Assembly (NCBI RefSeq): GCF_028291725.1
Contig: NZ_JAQGNT010000002.1
Coordinates: 62,001 to 126,000 of the forward strand
Origin: Hydrocarboniphaga sp.
GTDB taxonomy: Bacteria > Pseudomonadota > Gammaproteobacteria > Nevskiales > Nevskiaceae
Direction: 5' to 3'
Length of the DNA stretch: 64,000 bases
In this document: in pieces, positions 1 through 10,136 of the stretch
How positions within the stretch are numbered: the first letter of the stretch is position 1
Layout of the letters: each line of letters opens with the position of its first letter
Position numbers and translations under genes: made by a program
The notes under the pieces: model-generated
The model's input: the letters and a program-made list of their open reading frames with translations, nothing else
Told to the model about the DNA's origin: nothing
Database searches by the model: none

Positions 1-1161
1 CCCAGCGCCAGCGGTGACCTGACGATCTCGACGACGATGGTCCCCGATGCACGGCTGAAAAGCGCGGCGTCGAGCCTGCAGGCGGCGCTGTTCAACGAGG
101 ACGGCGTCGCCGTCTGGCGTTCGGTCAACTTCGGCGACATGCCGGCGCCGAAGATGCCGGGCATCGACGAGTGGCACTTCCAGCGCGTCGACGATCCCGA
201 TGCATTCCAGATGAGCTACAGCTTCCGCTGGATCGACCTGGCCGACGATCCGCGCCGCTACAACGTCGTGGTGATGGAGGATGCGTCGAGCTTCCGCGCG
301 CAGTTGCGCGCGTATCGGCGCGCACTGTGGACCTGGCTCGCGGTCTGCGGTATCGGCCTGCTTGGCGTGCAGGTGTTGGTGCTGCAATGGGGCCTGGCGC
401 CGCTGCGCCGCCTGATCTTCGAACTGCGCCGCATCGAGATGGGCGAACAGCAGGACATCCGCTCCGAATACCCCGATGAGCTCAAGCCGCTGACGCAGGG
501 CCTGAACGCGATGATCCAGAACGAACGCAATCAGCAGACGCGCTATCGCAACGCGCTCGGCGATCTCGCGCACAGCCTGAAGACACCACTCGCGGTCGTG
601 CAGGGCGTCACCGAAGATTCCGAGATGCCGCGCCACCTACGGCATACGCTCGGCGAGCAAGTGCAGTCGATGCAGCAGATCACCGGCTATCAGCTGCGCA
701 AGGCCGCCGCTGCCGGCCGGCGCACGCTGGCCGAACCGGTGCCGATCCGCCCGCTGGCGGAGAAACTGGTCAGCGCGCTGGTCAAGGTCTATGCGGAGAA
801 GAAAGCCCGGTTCGAACTGCGGATCGACCCGCGGCTGCGGCTGCGCGCCGAGAGCGGCGACCTGTTCGAGCTGATCGGCAACCTGCTCGACAACGCCGCC
901 AAGTACGGCAATGGACGGGTGCGGCTGACGGTCCACCACGAAGGCCGCACCGCGGTCATCGAAGTCGCCGACAACGGTCCGGGCTTTCCTCAGGACGCCG
1001 AGGAATTGCTGGAACGCGGCGTGCGCGCCGATATGAAAAAGCCCGGCCAGGGCATCGGCCTCGCCGCGGTCTATGATCTGGTGCGTGCCTACGAAGGGCA
1101 GCTGCTGCTGGGTGCGTCCGATCTCGGCGGCGCGCTGGTGACGGTTCGCCTGCCCGGCTGA
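1..1161 (+). CDS. Sensor histidine kinase, PhoQ-like, 5' end outside window
   Basis: The frame is open from base 1, so the N-terminus lies upstream of the window. What remains, numbered from the Met at 37, is part of a periplasmic sensor domain, a transmembrane helix at about residues 97-119, a HAMP-like linker, a DHp helix with the motif LAHSLKTPL (His179), and a HATPase_c domain with N box (Asn286), DNGPGF (312-317) and GQGIGL (337-342). The H-box context and overall layout match PhoQ-type kinases, which sense divalent cations, peptides or envelope stress and phosphorylate a PhoP-type OmpR regulator. That regulator is expected just upstream but cannot be seen here. All catalytic motifs look intact. 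Histidine kinase is certain; the PhoQ assignment is likely. Confidence 0.88.
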   Translation, partial: PSASGDLTISTTMVPDARLKSAASSLQAALFNEDGVAVWRSVNFGDMPAPKMPGIDEWHFQRVDDPDAFQMSYSFRWIDLADDPRRYNVVVMEDASSFRAQLRAYRRALWTWLAVCGIGLLGVQVLVLQWGLAPLRRLIFELRRIEMGEQQDIRSEYPDELKPLTQGLNAMIQNERNQQTRYRNALGDLAHSLKTPLAVVQGVTEDSEMPRHLRHTLGEQVQSMQQITGYQLRKAAAAGRRTLAEPVPIRPLAEKLVSALVKVYAEKKARFELRIDPRLRLRAESGDLFELIGNLLDNAAKYGNGRVRLTVHHEGRTAVIEVADNGPGFPQDAEELLERGVRADMKKPGQGIGLAAVYDLVRAYEGQLLLGASDLGGALVTVRLPG

Positions 1162-1202
1162 TCCGCTGCATTCCATCCCTACTGCTGTCGCGAGATTCTC
1201 CG

Positions 1203-2225
1203 ATGAGCAATCAAAAAATATTCCCGCACCGCGTTCGCCTGATGCGCAAGCTCGCCACGCTGCTGACCGTCGGCGCAGTCATGCTCAGCCTCGACGGCTG
1301 TCTGGCCGTGCGCGGCGTGCGCATGGTCCAGAATCACGAGGCAACGAAAGGCTTTCCGGATAAGGGCGATGTCTCGACGGCGCAGCAGCGCAAGCTGATC
1401 GCGGGCGGCCTGCAGCGCAGCTACCTGGTACAAATTCCCGGTGGCGCCAGCGCGCCGATGCCGATCGTGGTGATCCTGCACGGCGGCACTGAGACTGCCG
1501 AAGACGCGTGGAAACAGACCAGCCTGCCGACCTTGGGCGCACGTGAGCGCTTCATCGTCGCCGCACCCCAGGGCGTCGACAAGCACTGGAACGACGGCCG
1601 CGGCAGCACGCTCGCCGGCGACTCGGTGTCGTCCGCCGACGACGTCGCCTTCATCCGCAACCTGATCGCCGAGCTGGTGCTGCGCGACCATGGCGATGCG
1701 CGCGCGGTATTCATTATCGGCGCCTCCAACGGCGGCTTCATGGCGATGAACTACGCCTGCCAGGCCGGCGATACGCTGCGCGCCGGCGCCAACGTGATAT
1801 CGACGCTGCCGGCCGCGGTCGCGCGCAACTGCCGCGCCGGCAAACCACTGCCGTGGCTGTCGATGAACGGCAAGCGCGATTCGATCGTGCCCTTCGCCGG
1901 CATGCCCGAGGGCACGCTGGTGCGCGGCAAGCCGCAGCCCGGGCTGCTATCCGCCGACGCGACGTTCCAGTTCTGGGCAAACCGCGCCGGCTGTTCGGCG
2001 AGCGCTCAGACCACACGCGTCAGCGACACCGTCGAGAAGCGCGTGCGCAGCTGCGCCAATGGAACCACCTCGCAGCAATACGTGTTCAGCGACGCCGGCC
2101 ATGTCTGGCCGGGACTGGCGATCAACAGTGCGATGATCGCGAGCTATCTGGGCGGCACCAATCTGGATGTCGACACCGGCGAAGTCGCCTGGGGCTTCTT
2201 CAAGTCGGCGCTGGCTAGGCCGTAG
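1203..2225 (+). CDS. Exported lipoprotein esterase, PHB depolymerase/LpqC-like
   Basis: A 340-residue alpha/beta hydrolase. The N-terminus is basic and hydrophobic and ends in LSLDGC, a plausible lipobox with Cys33, so the protein is probably a membrane-anchored lipoprotein. The oxyanion motif LHGG lies at 92-95, the nucleophile elbow GASNGG has Ser175, and Asp227 (GKRDSIVP) and His301 (DAGHVWPG) complete a triad. This is the pattern of the polyhydroxybutyrate depolymerase/feruloyl esterase family (LpqC, ESTHER PHB-depolymerase group). The true substrate cannot be told from the sequence. An alternative start at Met14 would still keep the signal. The TAG stop lies inside a repeat element that it shares with the convergent orn gene. 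Confidence 0.8.
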   Translation: MSNQKIFPHRVRLMRKLATLLTVGAVMLSLDGCLAVRGVRMVQNHEATKGFPDKGDVSTAQQRKLIAGGLQRSYLVQIPGGASAPMPIVVILHGGTETAEDAWKQTSLPTLGARERFIVAAPQGVDKHWNDGRGSTLAGDSVSSADDVAFIRNLIAELVLRDHGDARAVFIIGASNGGFMAMNYACQAGDTLRAGANVISTLPAAVARNCRAGKPLPWLSMNGKRDSIVPFAGMPEGTLVRGKPQPGLLSADATFQFWANRAGCSASAQTTRVSDTVEKRVRSCANGTTSQQYVFSDAGHVWPGLAINSAMIASYLGGTNLDVDTGEVAWGFFKSALARP

Positions 2226-2301
2226 GTTGGGGTGAGCGCAGCGAACCCCACGCATCGTCGCGGACCAAATGTTGGGGTTCGCTGCGCTCACCCCAACCTA
2301 C
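2222..2301. repeat. REPIN, family A copy 1 (two inverted GTAG REPs)
   Basis: Two 29-base arms (2222-2250 and 2273-2301) are exact reverse complements around a 22-base spacer. Each arm starts with GTAG and then contains its own palindrome, GTTGGGGT...AACCCCA, with a GAGCGCAGCG loop. GTAG plus a palindrome is the hallmark of REP elements mobilised by RAYT (REP-associated tyrosine) transposases. The element fills the gap between two convergent genes: its left GTAG supplies the TAG stop of the esterase, and its right arm, read on the minus strand, supplies the TAG stop of orn. A second copy lies at 14134-14211. Confidence 0.9.
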
Positions 2302-2852
2302 GCATTCGGAATCCGCAGGAAGTGATCGCGGTAGTAGCGCAGCTCCGCAATCGAATCGCGGATGTCGTTCAGCGCCAGATGCGAAGATTCCTTCGAGAAC
2401 CCCTTCGCCAGGTCCGGCGACCAGCGCTGGCACAGCTCCTTGAGTGTGCTGACGTCGAGGTTGCGGTAGTGGAAAAAGCGCTCCAGCGCCGGCATGTAGC
2501 GCGCCAGAAAGCGACGGTCCTGGCAGATCGAGTTGCCGCACATCGGCGACTTGCCAGGTACCACCCACTCGCTCAGAAAATTCAGCGTCAGCCGCTCGGC
2601 ATCGCCGTCGCTGATGCGACTGTCGCGCACGCGCTGGGTCAGGCCGGACTTGCCGTGCTGCTTGGTATTCCAGTCGTCCATCGCCGACAGTTCGTCGTGG
2701 CTTTGCTGCACCGCCAGTACCGGCCCTTCGGCCAGCACATTGAGATTGGCGTCGGTGACGACCGTGGCGATCTCGATGATGCGGTGCCGCTCGGGCACCA
2801 AGCCGGTCATTTCGAGATCGATCCAGATCAGATGGCTGGGGCTTGCGGTCAT
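2298..2852 (-). CDS. orn: Oligoribonuclease
   Basis: A 184-residue DEDDh-family 3'-5' exoribonuclease that degrades short oligonucleotides, including the pGpG left by c-di-GMP hydrolysis, in the cytoplasm. IDLEMTGL (Asp12, Glu14) is the first exonuclease motif, and [13 protein letters not shown] carries the later acidic and His positions. The length matches the family (about 180 residues). I chose the Met at 2852 because the protein is collinear with Orn from [17 protein letters not shown] onward; the open frame upstream to 3137 encodes nothing Orn-like and overlaps phhB. Its stop codon is inside the repeat at 2222-2301. A FimX-like protein for c-di-GMP signalling lies 5 kb away. Confidence 0.95.
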   Translation of the reverse strand: MTASPSHLIWIDLEMTGLVPERHRIIEIATVVTDANLNVLAEGPVLAVQQSHDELSAMDDWNTKQHGKSGLTQRVRDSRISDGDAERLTLNFLSEWVVPGKSPMCGNSICQDRRFLARYMPALERFFHYRNLDVSTLKELCQRWSPDLAKGFSKESSHLALNDIRDSIAELRYYRDHFLRIPNA

Positions 2853-2982
2853 CGTAGCTGCCTGTTGATGGATCGATGAGCCTACACCGGTCTGGTTAAC
2901 CGCGGCGGATCGAGCCGGGTTTACTTTCCGCCGACGGCGCGCGAGCATCGCCGCCCCGTTCGTATTGCTCCGGAGTTTTCCG

Positions 2983-3324
2983 ATGACGATCCTGGCCGAA
3001 AAACGCTGCGCGCCCTGCGAAGGCGGCGTGCCCGCGCTGGCGCGTCCTGCCGCCGAGGCAATGCTGAGCCAGCTGAACCCGCGCTGGAAAATCAGCGAGG
3101 ACGCGCGCCAGCTGCAAGCCGAGTTCGGCTTCCGCAACTACTTCCGCACGCTGGCCTTCGTCAACGCGGTCGCCTACGTCGCGACCCAGGAAGATCACCA
3201 CCCGGATATCGACTTCGGCTACAACACCTGCACGATCCGCTGGTGGACGCATGCGGTCGACGGCTTGAGCGAAAACGACTTCATCTGCGCGGCGAAGGTC
3301 GATCGGCTGGCTGACGGCAAGTAG
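2983..3324 (+). CDS. phhB: Pterin-4a-carbinolamine dehydratase
   Basis: A 113-residue PCD/DCoH-family protein that dehydrates 4a-hydroxytetrahydropterin, recycling the cofactor of aromatic amino acid hydroxylases. The family signature is seen as [14 protein letters not shown] (His72, His73) followed by the [14 protein letters not shown] segment with the third His. The ATG at 2983 is preceded by CGGAG with normal spacing; a TTG at 2965 is possible but unneeded. Divergent from orn with about 130 bases between the starts. No phenylalanine hydroxylase gene is visible in the window, so the physiological partner is unknown. Confidence 0.93.
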   Translation: MTILAEKRCAPCEGGVPALARPAAEAMLSQLNPRWKISEDARQLQAEFGFRNYFRTLAFVNAVAYVATQEDHHPDIDFGYNTCTIRWWTHAVDGLSENDFICAAKVDRLADGK

Positions 3325-3347
3325 CGGCGCGCCGACTTTCCGCCTCT

Positions 3348-3414
3348 GTAGGAGCGGGTCATACCCGCGACTGAGACCTTGAAGAGCAGAGTCGCGGGTA
3401 TGACCCGCTCCTAC
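3348..3414. repeat. REPIN, family B copy 1
   Basis: Inverted 25-base arms at 3348-3372 and 3390-3414. The left arm starts GTAGGAGCGGGTCATACCCG and contains its own small hairpin, CGGGT-CAT-ACCCG. It lies between the convergent phhB and recR genes. Family B recurs at 5245-5310 with a CAT to CGT loop change. Confidence 0.9.
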
Positions 3415-3430
3415 AGCTGCCCGCTAACGT

Positions 3431-4030
3431 CTAAACCTGCCGGCGCCCGCTGAGCGCATGCGCCAGCGTGCCGCCGTCGACGTACTCGAGTTCGCCGCCG
3501 ACCGGCACGCCGTGGGCGATGCGGCTGACCGCCACGTTCTGCGCCCGCGCGATCTCGGCCAGATAGTGTGCAGTGGCTTCACCCTCGACGGTCGGGTTGG
3601 TCGCGATGATCAGCTCCCGGTAACTGCCGGCCGCGAGTTGCTGCTGCAACAGATCGAGGCCCAGTTCGTCCGGTCCGATGCCGTCGAGCGGCGACAGCCT
3701 GCCCATCAGTACGAAATAGCGGCCGCGATACGGCGTGCCGGATTCGATCGCCATCAGGTCGGCCGGTCCTTCGACCACGCAGAGATGCCCGGTTGCGGTA
3801 CGCGCCGGCGAGCAGTAGCGGCAATCGCCGTTCTCGCAGAACATCCGGCAGCTCGGGCAGCGGCCGATGTGCTCGAGCGCGTCGGTCATCGCCAGCGCCA
3901 GCGTGCGCGCAGCAGCGCGATCTCGGTCCAGAAGCTGGAACGCCATGCGCTGCGCGGACTTGGGGCCGACGCCGGGCAGACGCCGCAGTGCGTCGATCAA
4001 TCGGGCCAGGCTGGGTGAATAGACAGACAT
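3431..4030 (-). CDS. recR: Recombination protein RecR
   Basis: A 199-residue RecR, the usual length. The order is: N-terminal helix-hairpin-helix ([13 protein letters not shown]), a four-Cys zinc finger (Cys58, Cys61, Cys70, Cys73), a Toprim domain starting [14 protein letters not shown] (Glu87, Asp91), and a C-terminal Walker B-like region. RecR works with RecF and RecO to load RecA on gaps in DNA. In most gammaproteobacteria recR directly follows dnaX and ybaB. Here those two genes lie about 23 kb away (26757-28723) and recR stands alone, convergent with phhB. Confidence 0.97.
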   Translation of the reverse strand: MSVYSPSLARLIDALRRLPGVGPKSAQRMAFQLLDRDRAAARTLALAMTDALEHIGRCPSCRMFCENGDCRYCSPARTATGHLCVVEGPADLMAIESGTPYRGRYFVLMGRLSPLDGIGPDELGLDLLQQQLAAGSYRELIIATNPTVEGEATAHYLAEIARAQNVAVSRIAHGVPVGGELEYVDGGTLAHALSGRRQV

Positions 4031-4127
4031 GGTCGCTGGAATCTCTGGGAGTCTCGTGGGATTTTCGTAGGAATCGCGGGGACGCGGACTTGGCGAGCCC
4101 GCAGGCGTCCATTCTAATGGCGGGCTG

Positions 4128-4898
4128 ATGACTCCCGAACTGATACTCGCGCTGTGCGGCTTCGCCTTCCTGGCCGGCTTCGTCGACTCCGTGGTCGGCG
4201 GCGGCGGCCTGATCCAGGTGCCGGCACTGCTGGTGCTGCTGCCGGGCTACCCGGTGGCGACGCTGTTCGGCACCAACAAGGCGGCGTCGATCTGGGGCAC
4301 CGCGGTGGCGGCCTGGGGTTACGCACGGCACATCGGGACGCCGTGGCGCTCGGTACTGCCGATGGCACTGGCGGCGCTGGTCTTCGGCTTCATCGGCGCC
4401 GCGGCGCTCAGCCATCTCGACAACGCGCTGCTGAAACCGATCATTCTGGGCGTGCTGGTGCTGGTACTCGGCTATACGCTGTGGAAGAAGGATTTCGGCA
4501 AGCTGCATGCGCCGCGCCTGTCGACCTTGCAGCAGATTCTGGTGGGTGTGATCGCCGGTAGCAGTATTGGCTTTTACGACGGCTTTCTGGGCCCGGGCAC
4601 CGGCAGCTTCCTGGTGCTGGCCTTCGTCGGCCTGTTCGGCTTCAGCTTCCTGCATGCCTCGGCCTCGGCCAAGGCGGTCAACGTGATCACCAACTTCGCC
4701 GCGCTCGCCTACTTCCTGAGCCATGGCTCGGTGCTGTGGCAGTTCGCGATCCCGATGGCGGCATGCAACGTCGCCGGATCGCTGGTGGGCACGCGCATGG
4801 CGATCCGGCGCGGCGCCGGCTTCGTCCGCGGCATGTTCATCGTCGTCGTCGGACTGCTGATTCTGCGGCTGGGTTGGGACGTGTGGAGGCAGACGTGA
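4128..4898 (+). CDS. TSUP-family (TauE/SafE) membrane permease
   Basis: A 256-residue inner-membrane protein with about eight hydrophobic segments. The N-terminal [18 protein letters not shown] is the TSUP repeat motif, echoed in the second half by [19 protein letters not shown]. The family exports sulfite, sulfoacetate or other small organic anions. The substrate cannot be told from the sequence, and the neighbours (recR, a YjbR-like gene) do not help. It resembles the YfcA branch more than the paralogue at 45637-46428. Its TGA stop overlaps the GTG start of the next gene (GTGA), suggesting translational coupling. Confidence 0.9.
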   Translation: MTPELILALCGFAFLAGFVDSVVGGGGLIQVPALLVLLPGYPVATLFGTNKAASIWGTAVAAWGYARHIGTPWRSVLPMALAALVFGFIGAAALSHLDNALLKPIILGVLVLVLGYTLWKKDFGKLHAPRLSTLQQILVGVIAGSSIGFYDGFLGPGTGSFLVLAFVGLFGFSFLHASASAKAVNVITNFAALAYFLSHGSVLWQFAIPMAACNVAGSLVGTRMAIRRGAGFVRGMFIVVVGLLILRLGWDVWRQT

Positions 4899-5248
4899 AT
4901 CGCCAGCAGCTAGACAAGCTGTGCCTCGCGCTGCCGGGCACGACCATCGACATCAAGTGGGGCAACGAGCGCGTGTACTCGATCGGGGCGAAGATGTATC
5001 TACTGACGCCCGAGGAAATCACGACCACGGCCCGGCTGTTTTTCAAAGTGCCGGACGAGTTGTTCCTGGCGATCACCGATCAGCCCGGCGTTGTACCGGC
5101 GCCGTACCTGGCGCGCGCGAAGTGGGTGATGGTCGAGGACGCCGGGCGCCACAAGCGGCGCTGGATCGAACAGCAGATCCGCACGTCCTACGAGCTGGTT
5201 TTTGCGAAGCTGACGAAGAAAGCGAAAGCCTCCATCTCCACACAGTAG
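4895..5248 (+). CDS. MmcQ/YjbR-like protein
   Basis: A 117-residue protein with the YjbR fold signature: an N-terminal LDKLCLALPGTT helix, then IKWGNERVYSIGAKMYLL, FFKVPDELF, PYLARAKWVMVE and a C-terminal helix with IRTSYELVFAKLTKK. The family is called DNA-binding by fold analogy, but its role is unknown. The GTG start at 4895 is chosen because GGAGG (4885-4889) sits five bases upstream and the start overlaps the preceding stop. The TAG stop at 5246-5248 is supplied by the GTAG of the following repeat element, so the element's insertion probably set the C-terminus (inference). Confidence 0.85.
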   Translation: MNRQQLDKLCLALPGTTIDIKWGNERVYSIGAKMYLLTPEEITTTARLFFKVPDELFLAITDQPGVVPAPYLARAKWVMVEDAGRHKRRWIEQQIRTSYELVFAKLTKKAKASISTQ

Positions 5249-5310
5249 AAGCGGGTCGTACCCGCGACTGTGCCGGTGGAGCCTCAGTCGCGGGTACGAC
5301 CCGCTCCTAC
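5245..5310. repeat. REPIN, family B copy 2
   Basis: Inverted arms like those at 3348-3414: left arm starts GTAGAAGCGGGTCGTACCCG and the right arm ends CGACCCGCTCCTAC. There is one arm mismatch (GTAGA on the left, GTAGG on the right). It lies between the convergent YjbR-like gene and epmA, and its first GTAG contains the upstream gene's stop codon. Confidence 0.9.
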
Positions 5311-5318
5311 AGGCGGCT

Positions 5319-6266
<948 letters not shown>

Positions 6267-6276
6267 GATCGTGCGG

Positions 6277-6846
6277 CTACTTGCCGACGCGGCCCAGGTA
6301 GTCGCCGGTACGGGTGTCGACCTTGATCACCTCGCCCTGCTGCACGAACAGCGGTACGCGGACCACGGCGCCGGTCTCCAGCGTCGCCGGCTTGCCGCCG
6401 CTGCCGCTGGTGTCGCCACGCAGGCCGGGATCGGTTTCGGTAATCGTCAGCGTGACATAGTTCGGCGGCGTCACCGACAGCGGAATGCCGTTGAAGAACA
6501 GCACTTTGCAGGCTTCTTCTCCCTTCAGCCACTTGGAGCAGTCGGCCACCGCGGTGGCACCGGCCTGGACCTGCTCGAAGCTCGTCGGATTCATGAAGTG
6601 CCAGAACTCGCCATCGCTGTAGAGATACTGCATGTCGATCTCTTCGATATCGGCCACTTCCCAGGTGTCGCCGGACTTCAGCGTCCGCTCGATGACCCGG
6701 CCGTTCTTCAGATTACGGATCTTGATCGAGTTCGTCGCCTGGCCCTTGCCCGGCTTGCGATACTCGTTGTCGACAACGGAATAGGGTTCGCCGTCCACCA
6801 GAACCTTGGTGCCGGACTTCATTTCATTGGTGCTGACGGTGGCCAT
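6277..6846 (-). CDS. efp: Elongation factor P
   Basis: A 189-residue EF-P with three OB-like domains, the usual length. EF-P binds ribosomes stalled at polyproline stretches and promotes peptide bond formation. The modification loop reads RKPGKGQA with the target Lys at residue 34, exactly the E. coli position, which fits beta-lysylation by EpmA/EpmB rather than Arg32 rhamnosylation by EarP. It is the first gene of an efp-epmA unit and divergent from epmB across 96 bases. EpmC, which hydroxylates the modified Lys in E. coli, is not in the window. Confidence 0.98.
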   Translation of the reverse strand: MATVSTNEMKSGTKVLVDGEPYSVVDNEYRKPGKGQATNSIKIRNLKNGRVIERTLKSGDTWEVADIEEIDMQYLYSDGEFWHFMNPTSFEQVQAGATAVADCSKWLKGEEACKVLFFNGIPLSVTPPNYVTLTITETDPGLRGDTSGSGGKPATLETGAVVRVPLFVQQGEVIKVDTRTGDYLGRVGK

Positions 6847-6942
6847 TGTCGAGGTCTTTTAGATTGGGGGTTGTTTCGGAACGAGAAACGGTGGCGTTCT
6901 GGTTTGCTCACCGGCATCCCGCCCAGCGAAAATGCGGCGCAG

Positions 6943-7962
6943 ATGATAACCCCTAGCCCCCAAACTCAACAGGCCCGTCAGGCGCGCGCCTGGCAGCATG
7001 CCCTGCGCGATGCATTCAAGCAGCCCGCCGAGCTGCTGCGCTTCCTGGAAATCGACCCCGCGCTGCCGCAGCTGGAAGCCGCGCTGCTCGGCGCGTTCCC
7101 GCTGCGGGTACCGCGCGGCTTCGCCGAGCGCATGCGCAAGGGCGACGCGGCCGACCCGCTGTTCCTGCAGATCTGGCCGGCCGGCGCCGAGGCCCTGAGC
7201 GTCGAGGGCTTCGGCCTGGACGCGGTCGGCGACCGGCTCAAGCTCAAGGACGGCGGCATCGTCCACAAGTACCAGCACCGCGTGCTGGTGATGGCCACCG
7301 GCGCCTGCGGCGTGCATTGCCGCTACTGCTTCCGCCGCCACTTTCCGTATTCCGAGGCTCTGGCCGGCCGCGATCACTGGCGCGAGGCGCTGGCGCAAAT
7401 CGCCGCCGACGCTTCGATCTCCGAGGTGATCCTGTCCGGCGGCGATCCGCTGGCGCTGTCCGACGAGAAGCTCGCCGAGTTCCTCGACGGCCTCGACGGC
7501 CTTGTCCACGTCCGCCGGCTGCGGATACACACGCGCCAACCCATCGTGCTGCCGGAGCGCGTGGACGACAGCCTGATCGCGCTGCTGCGGCGCAGCCGCC
7601 TGCGCACCGCGATCGTGCTGCATGCGAATCACGCCAACGAGCTCGATGCCAAGGTCGCGGCCGCCTGTGCGCGTCTGCGCGAGGCCGGCGCCAGCCTGCT
7701 GAACCAGTCGGTGCTGCTGCGCCGGGTCAACGACAACGTCGCCGCGCTGCAAGCCCTGTCCGAGCGCCTGTTCGACTGCGGCGTGCTGCCCTACTACCTG
7801 CACCTGCTCGACCGCGTCGCCGGCAGCGCGCACTTTGAAGTCGGCGAGGATCGCGCGCGCGCGCTGATGCGCGAACTGTCCACGCGCCTGCCCGGCTACC
7901 TGCTGCCGCGGCTGGCGCGCGAGACCGCCGGGCTGCCGGCCAAAGAAATCATTGCCTGGTGA
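6943..7962 (+). CDS. epmB: EF-P beta-lysylation protein EpmB (lysine 2,3-aminomutase)
   Basis: A 339-residue radical SAM enzyme of the KamA-like family that converts lysine to (R)-beta-lysine for EpmA. The cluster motif CGVHCRYC (Cys122, Cys126, Cys129) binds the 4Fe-4S cluster, and the SAM-binding segment follows as EVILSGGDPLALSDEKL. The Met at 6943 is chosen because EpmB similarity begins there. The same frame stays open back to 6265, but that part runs antisense through efp and is not coding. Divergent from efp-epmA. Confidence 0.95.
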   Translation: MITPSPQTQQARQARAWQHALRDAFKQPAELLRFLEIDPALPQLEAALLGAFPLRVPRGFAERMRKGDAADPLFLQIWPAGAEALSVEGFGLDAVGDRLKLKDGGIVHKYQHRVLVMATGACGVHCRYCFRRHFPYSEALAGRDHWREALAQIAADASISEVILSGGDPLALSDEKLAEFLDGLDGLVHVRRLRIHTRQPIVLPERVDDSLIALLRRSRLRTAIVLHANHANELDAKVAAACARLREAGASLLNQSVLLRRVNDNVAALQALSERLFDCGVLPYYLHLLDRVAGSAHFEVGEDRARALMRELSTRLPGYLLPRLARETAGLPAKEIIAW

Positions 7963-7988
7963 CCCTCGATCAATAAGCGGACTCGCCC

Positions 7989-10064
7989 TTGCTAGCCGAC
8001 ACCCTCGATGCCGTTACCTCCGGCAGCATGCTGCTGATGGTCGGCGGCAACGAGGACCGCGCGCGACTGATCGAGAGCGCCTTGCGCAAGGCCGCTTTCG
8101 GCGTGCGCACCGCCTGGGTTGCCGATCTGGAGGAGCTGGAAGATGTGCTGCGCCGCGGCGGCGCCGATCTGCTGTTGTGCGCCGAAGACGCGAACACCCC
8201 CTTGGCGCGGGTACTCGAGCTGCGCACGAACCTGGCGCCGGAGCTGCCGGTGCTGGCGCTCGGCGACGCGCCCGATCTGGCCGCGACCGGCGCGGCAATG
8301 CATCTGGGCGCGGCGGATCGCGTCTGCACCGGCAGCGACGCCGATCTGCAGCATCTGGCGCAGGTCTATCGCCGCGAATATACCAACCTGAAGCGCGAGC
8401 GCGAGCTGATGCAGGCGCAGGCGCGCATGGCCGCGTTCGAGAGCCGCCATCGCGAACGCCTGGACGACATCACTGACGCCGTGATCCACGTGCACGACGG
8501 CGTGCTGACGCGTGCGAACCGCGCGTTCGCGACGCTGCTGCAACGGCCGCTGGACACCCTGGTCGGCAGCAGCCTGATCGACCTGATCGCGGCCGATCAG
8601 CAGCCACGCGTCAAGGACCAGCTGCGCCAGCTGGCGCGCGGCAAATACGCCGGAACCCCGCTCGAGACCGTGCTGCTGCGCGCAGGCGGCCGGGGTCTGC
8701 CGGTGAGCGTGCAGCTCACCCAGGGCACGATCGCCGGCCAGTCCTTCGTCGAATGGCTGATCCACCTGGAGACGGCGCCGGCACCGGTCGCGGCGGCGCC
8801 CGCGCCTGCCGACGCGCCGGCCACGCCCGATCGCCTGTCCCTGTTCCGCGCGCTGGCCAAGGCTCCCGACGATGCGCGGCCGCGCGCGGTGATGCTGTTC
8901 CTGGTCGACGGATTCGCTTCGCTGGAATCGCGCGTCGGCCTCGAAGACGCCGAACGGCTGATGAGCCAGATCGCCGGCGCGATCGTGACGCGCCTCGGCG
9001 CGCCGCAGCCGCTGTTCCGTTTCTCTACCGACGAGTGGGTCGCACTGGTTTCGCGCGCGACCGCGCCGGAATTCGAGAAACTCGCCGAGCGCCTGTGCCG
9101 CGAACTCGCACAGCAGGTGTTCACCGCCAGCGCGCACGAGACGCGCATCAGCGTGACCGTCGCCGCCTACCCGATCGGTGCGAACGAGCCCGCCGTCCAG
9201 GCGATCGATCCGCTGATCCGCGAGGGCCGGCGCGCGTCGGCGCAAGGCGGCGGCCAGTCGCTGGTGCTCGGCCCGACCGCGCAGGCGCATGGTGAAGCGC
9301 GCGAGAACGCGCGCCGCGCGGCGCAGCTCAAGCGCGCGCTCGAACAGGACCGCATGCGCCTGGCCTATCAATCCATTGCCAGCCTGGAGGGTGAGACGCG
9401 CCCGCACTACGACGTGCTGGTGCGGATGGTCGACGAAACCGGCCAGGAGCGGCACGCCGGCGAATTCATCCCGGCGGCGATGCAGTTCGGGCTGATGCGC
9501 GCCGTGGATCGCTGGGTCGTCATGCAGTCGCTGAAGGTATTGGCCAAGCGCGACCAGAGCCACGAGCCCGCGGTGCTGCTGGTCAAGCTGTCGGAAGACA
9601 GCCTGCGCGATGCCGATGGCTTCATCGCCTGGCTGCGCGGCGTGCTCGCATCGCGGCCGCTGCGGCATCGCGAGCTGTGCTTCGCAGTGCGCGAAATGGC
9701 GGTGCAGAACCATCTGCGCAAGACCCAGCTGCTGGCCGGCGCGCTGGACGAACTCGGCTCGGGCCTGGCGATCGAGCACTTCGGCGTCGGCACGCATTCG
9801 GCGCAATTGCTGGAGCAGCTGCCGGCGTGGTTCGTCAAGTTTCATCCGTCCTATGCCCGCGACTTCGCGGAGCCCGATATCCAGAAAAAAATGGCCGACC
9901 TGCTGGCAATCGCGCGCCGCCGCGGCGTCAAGACCATCGTCAGCCATGTCGAGGATGCCAATGTGATGGCACGGATGTGGCAACTGGGAGTCCACTACAT
10001 TCAGGGCTACCACGTGCAGGAGCCCGAGGTCGTCTTGCTGGCCGCAGATCCCATCCGCAGCTGA
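7989..10064 (+). CDS. FimX-like c-di-GMP receptor (REC-PAS-degenerate GGDEF-degenerate EAL)
   Basis: A 691-residue cytoplasmic protein with a degenerate receiver-like domain (about 1-120), a coiled linker, a PAS domain (about 150-260), a GGDEF-fold domain in which the signature is replaced (STDEW within FRFSTDEWVALVS), and an EAL-fold domain in which EAL reads DVL (HYDVLVRM). Both catalytic signatures are lost. This is the architecture and length of FimX, which binds c-di-GMP through its EAL domain and controls type IV pilus assembly via PilZ and PilB. The start is uncertain: TTG at 7989 has AGCGGA upstream; the next candidate is ATG at 8028. It starts 26 bases after epmB. Confidence 0.8.
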   Translation: MLADTLDAVTSGSMLLMVGGNEDRARLIESALRKAAFGVRTAWVADLEELEDVLRRGGADLLLCAEDANTPLARVLELRTNLAPELPVLALGDAPDLAATGAAMHLGAADRVCTGSDADLQHLAQVYRREYTNLKRERELMQAQARMAAFESRHRERLDDITDAVIHVHDGVLTRANRAFATLLQRPLDTLVGSSLIDLIAADQQPRVKDQLRQLARGKYAGTPLETVLLRAGGRGLPVSVQLTQGTIAGQSFVEWLIHLETAPAPVAAAPAPADAPATPDRLSLFRALAKAPDDARPRAVMLFLVDGFASLESRVGLEDAERLMSQIAGAIVTRLGAPQPLFRFSTDEWVALVSRATAPEFEKLAERLCRELAQQVFTASAHETRISVTVAAYPIGANEPAVQAIDPLIREGRRASAQGGGQSLVLGPTAQAHGEARENARRAAQLKRALEQDRMRLAYQSIASLEGETRPHYDVLVRMVDETGQERHAGEFIPAAMQFGLMRAVDRWVVMQSLKVLAKRDQSHEPAVLLVKLSEDSLRDADGFIAWLRGVLASRPLRHRELCFAVREMAVQNHLRKTQLLAGALDELGSGLAIEHFGVGTHSAQLLEQLPAWFVKFHPSYARDFAEPDIQKKMADLLAIARRRGVKTIVSHVEDANVMARMWQLGVHYIQGYHVQEPEVVLLAADPIRS

Positions 10065-10136
10065 GCAGCGACGCAGCACCAACCGATCGGCTGCCGCATT
10101 GCGGCCTAGCAGCCTGTTGACAACTAGGGAGAGCAG

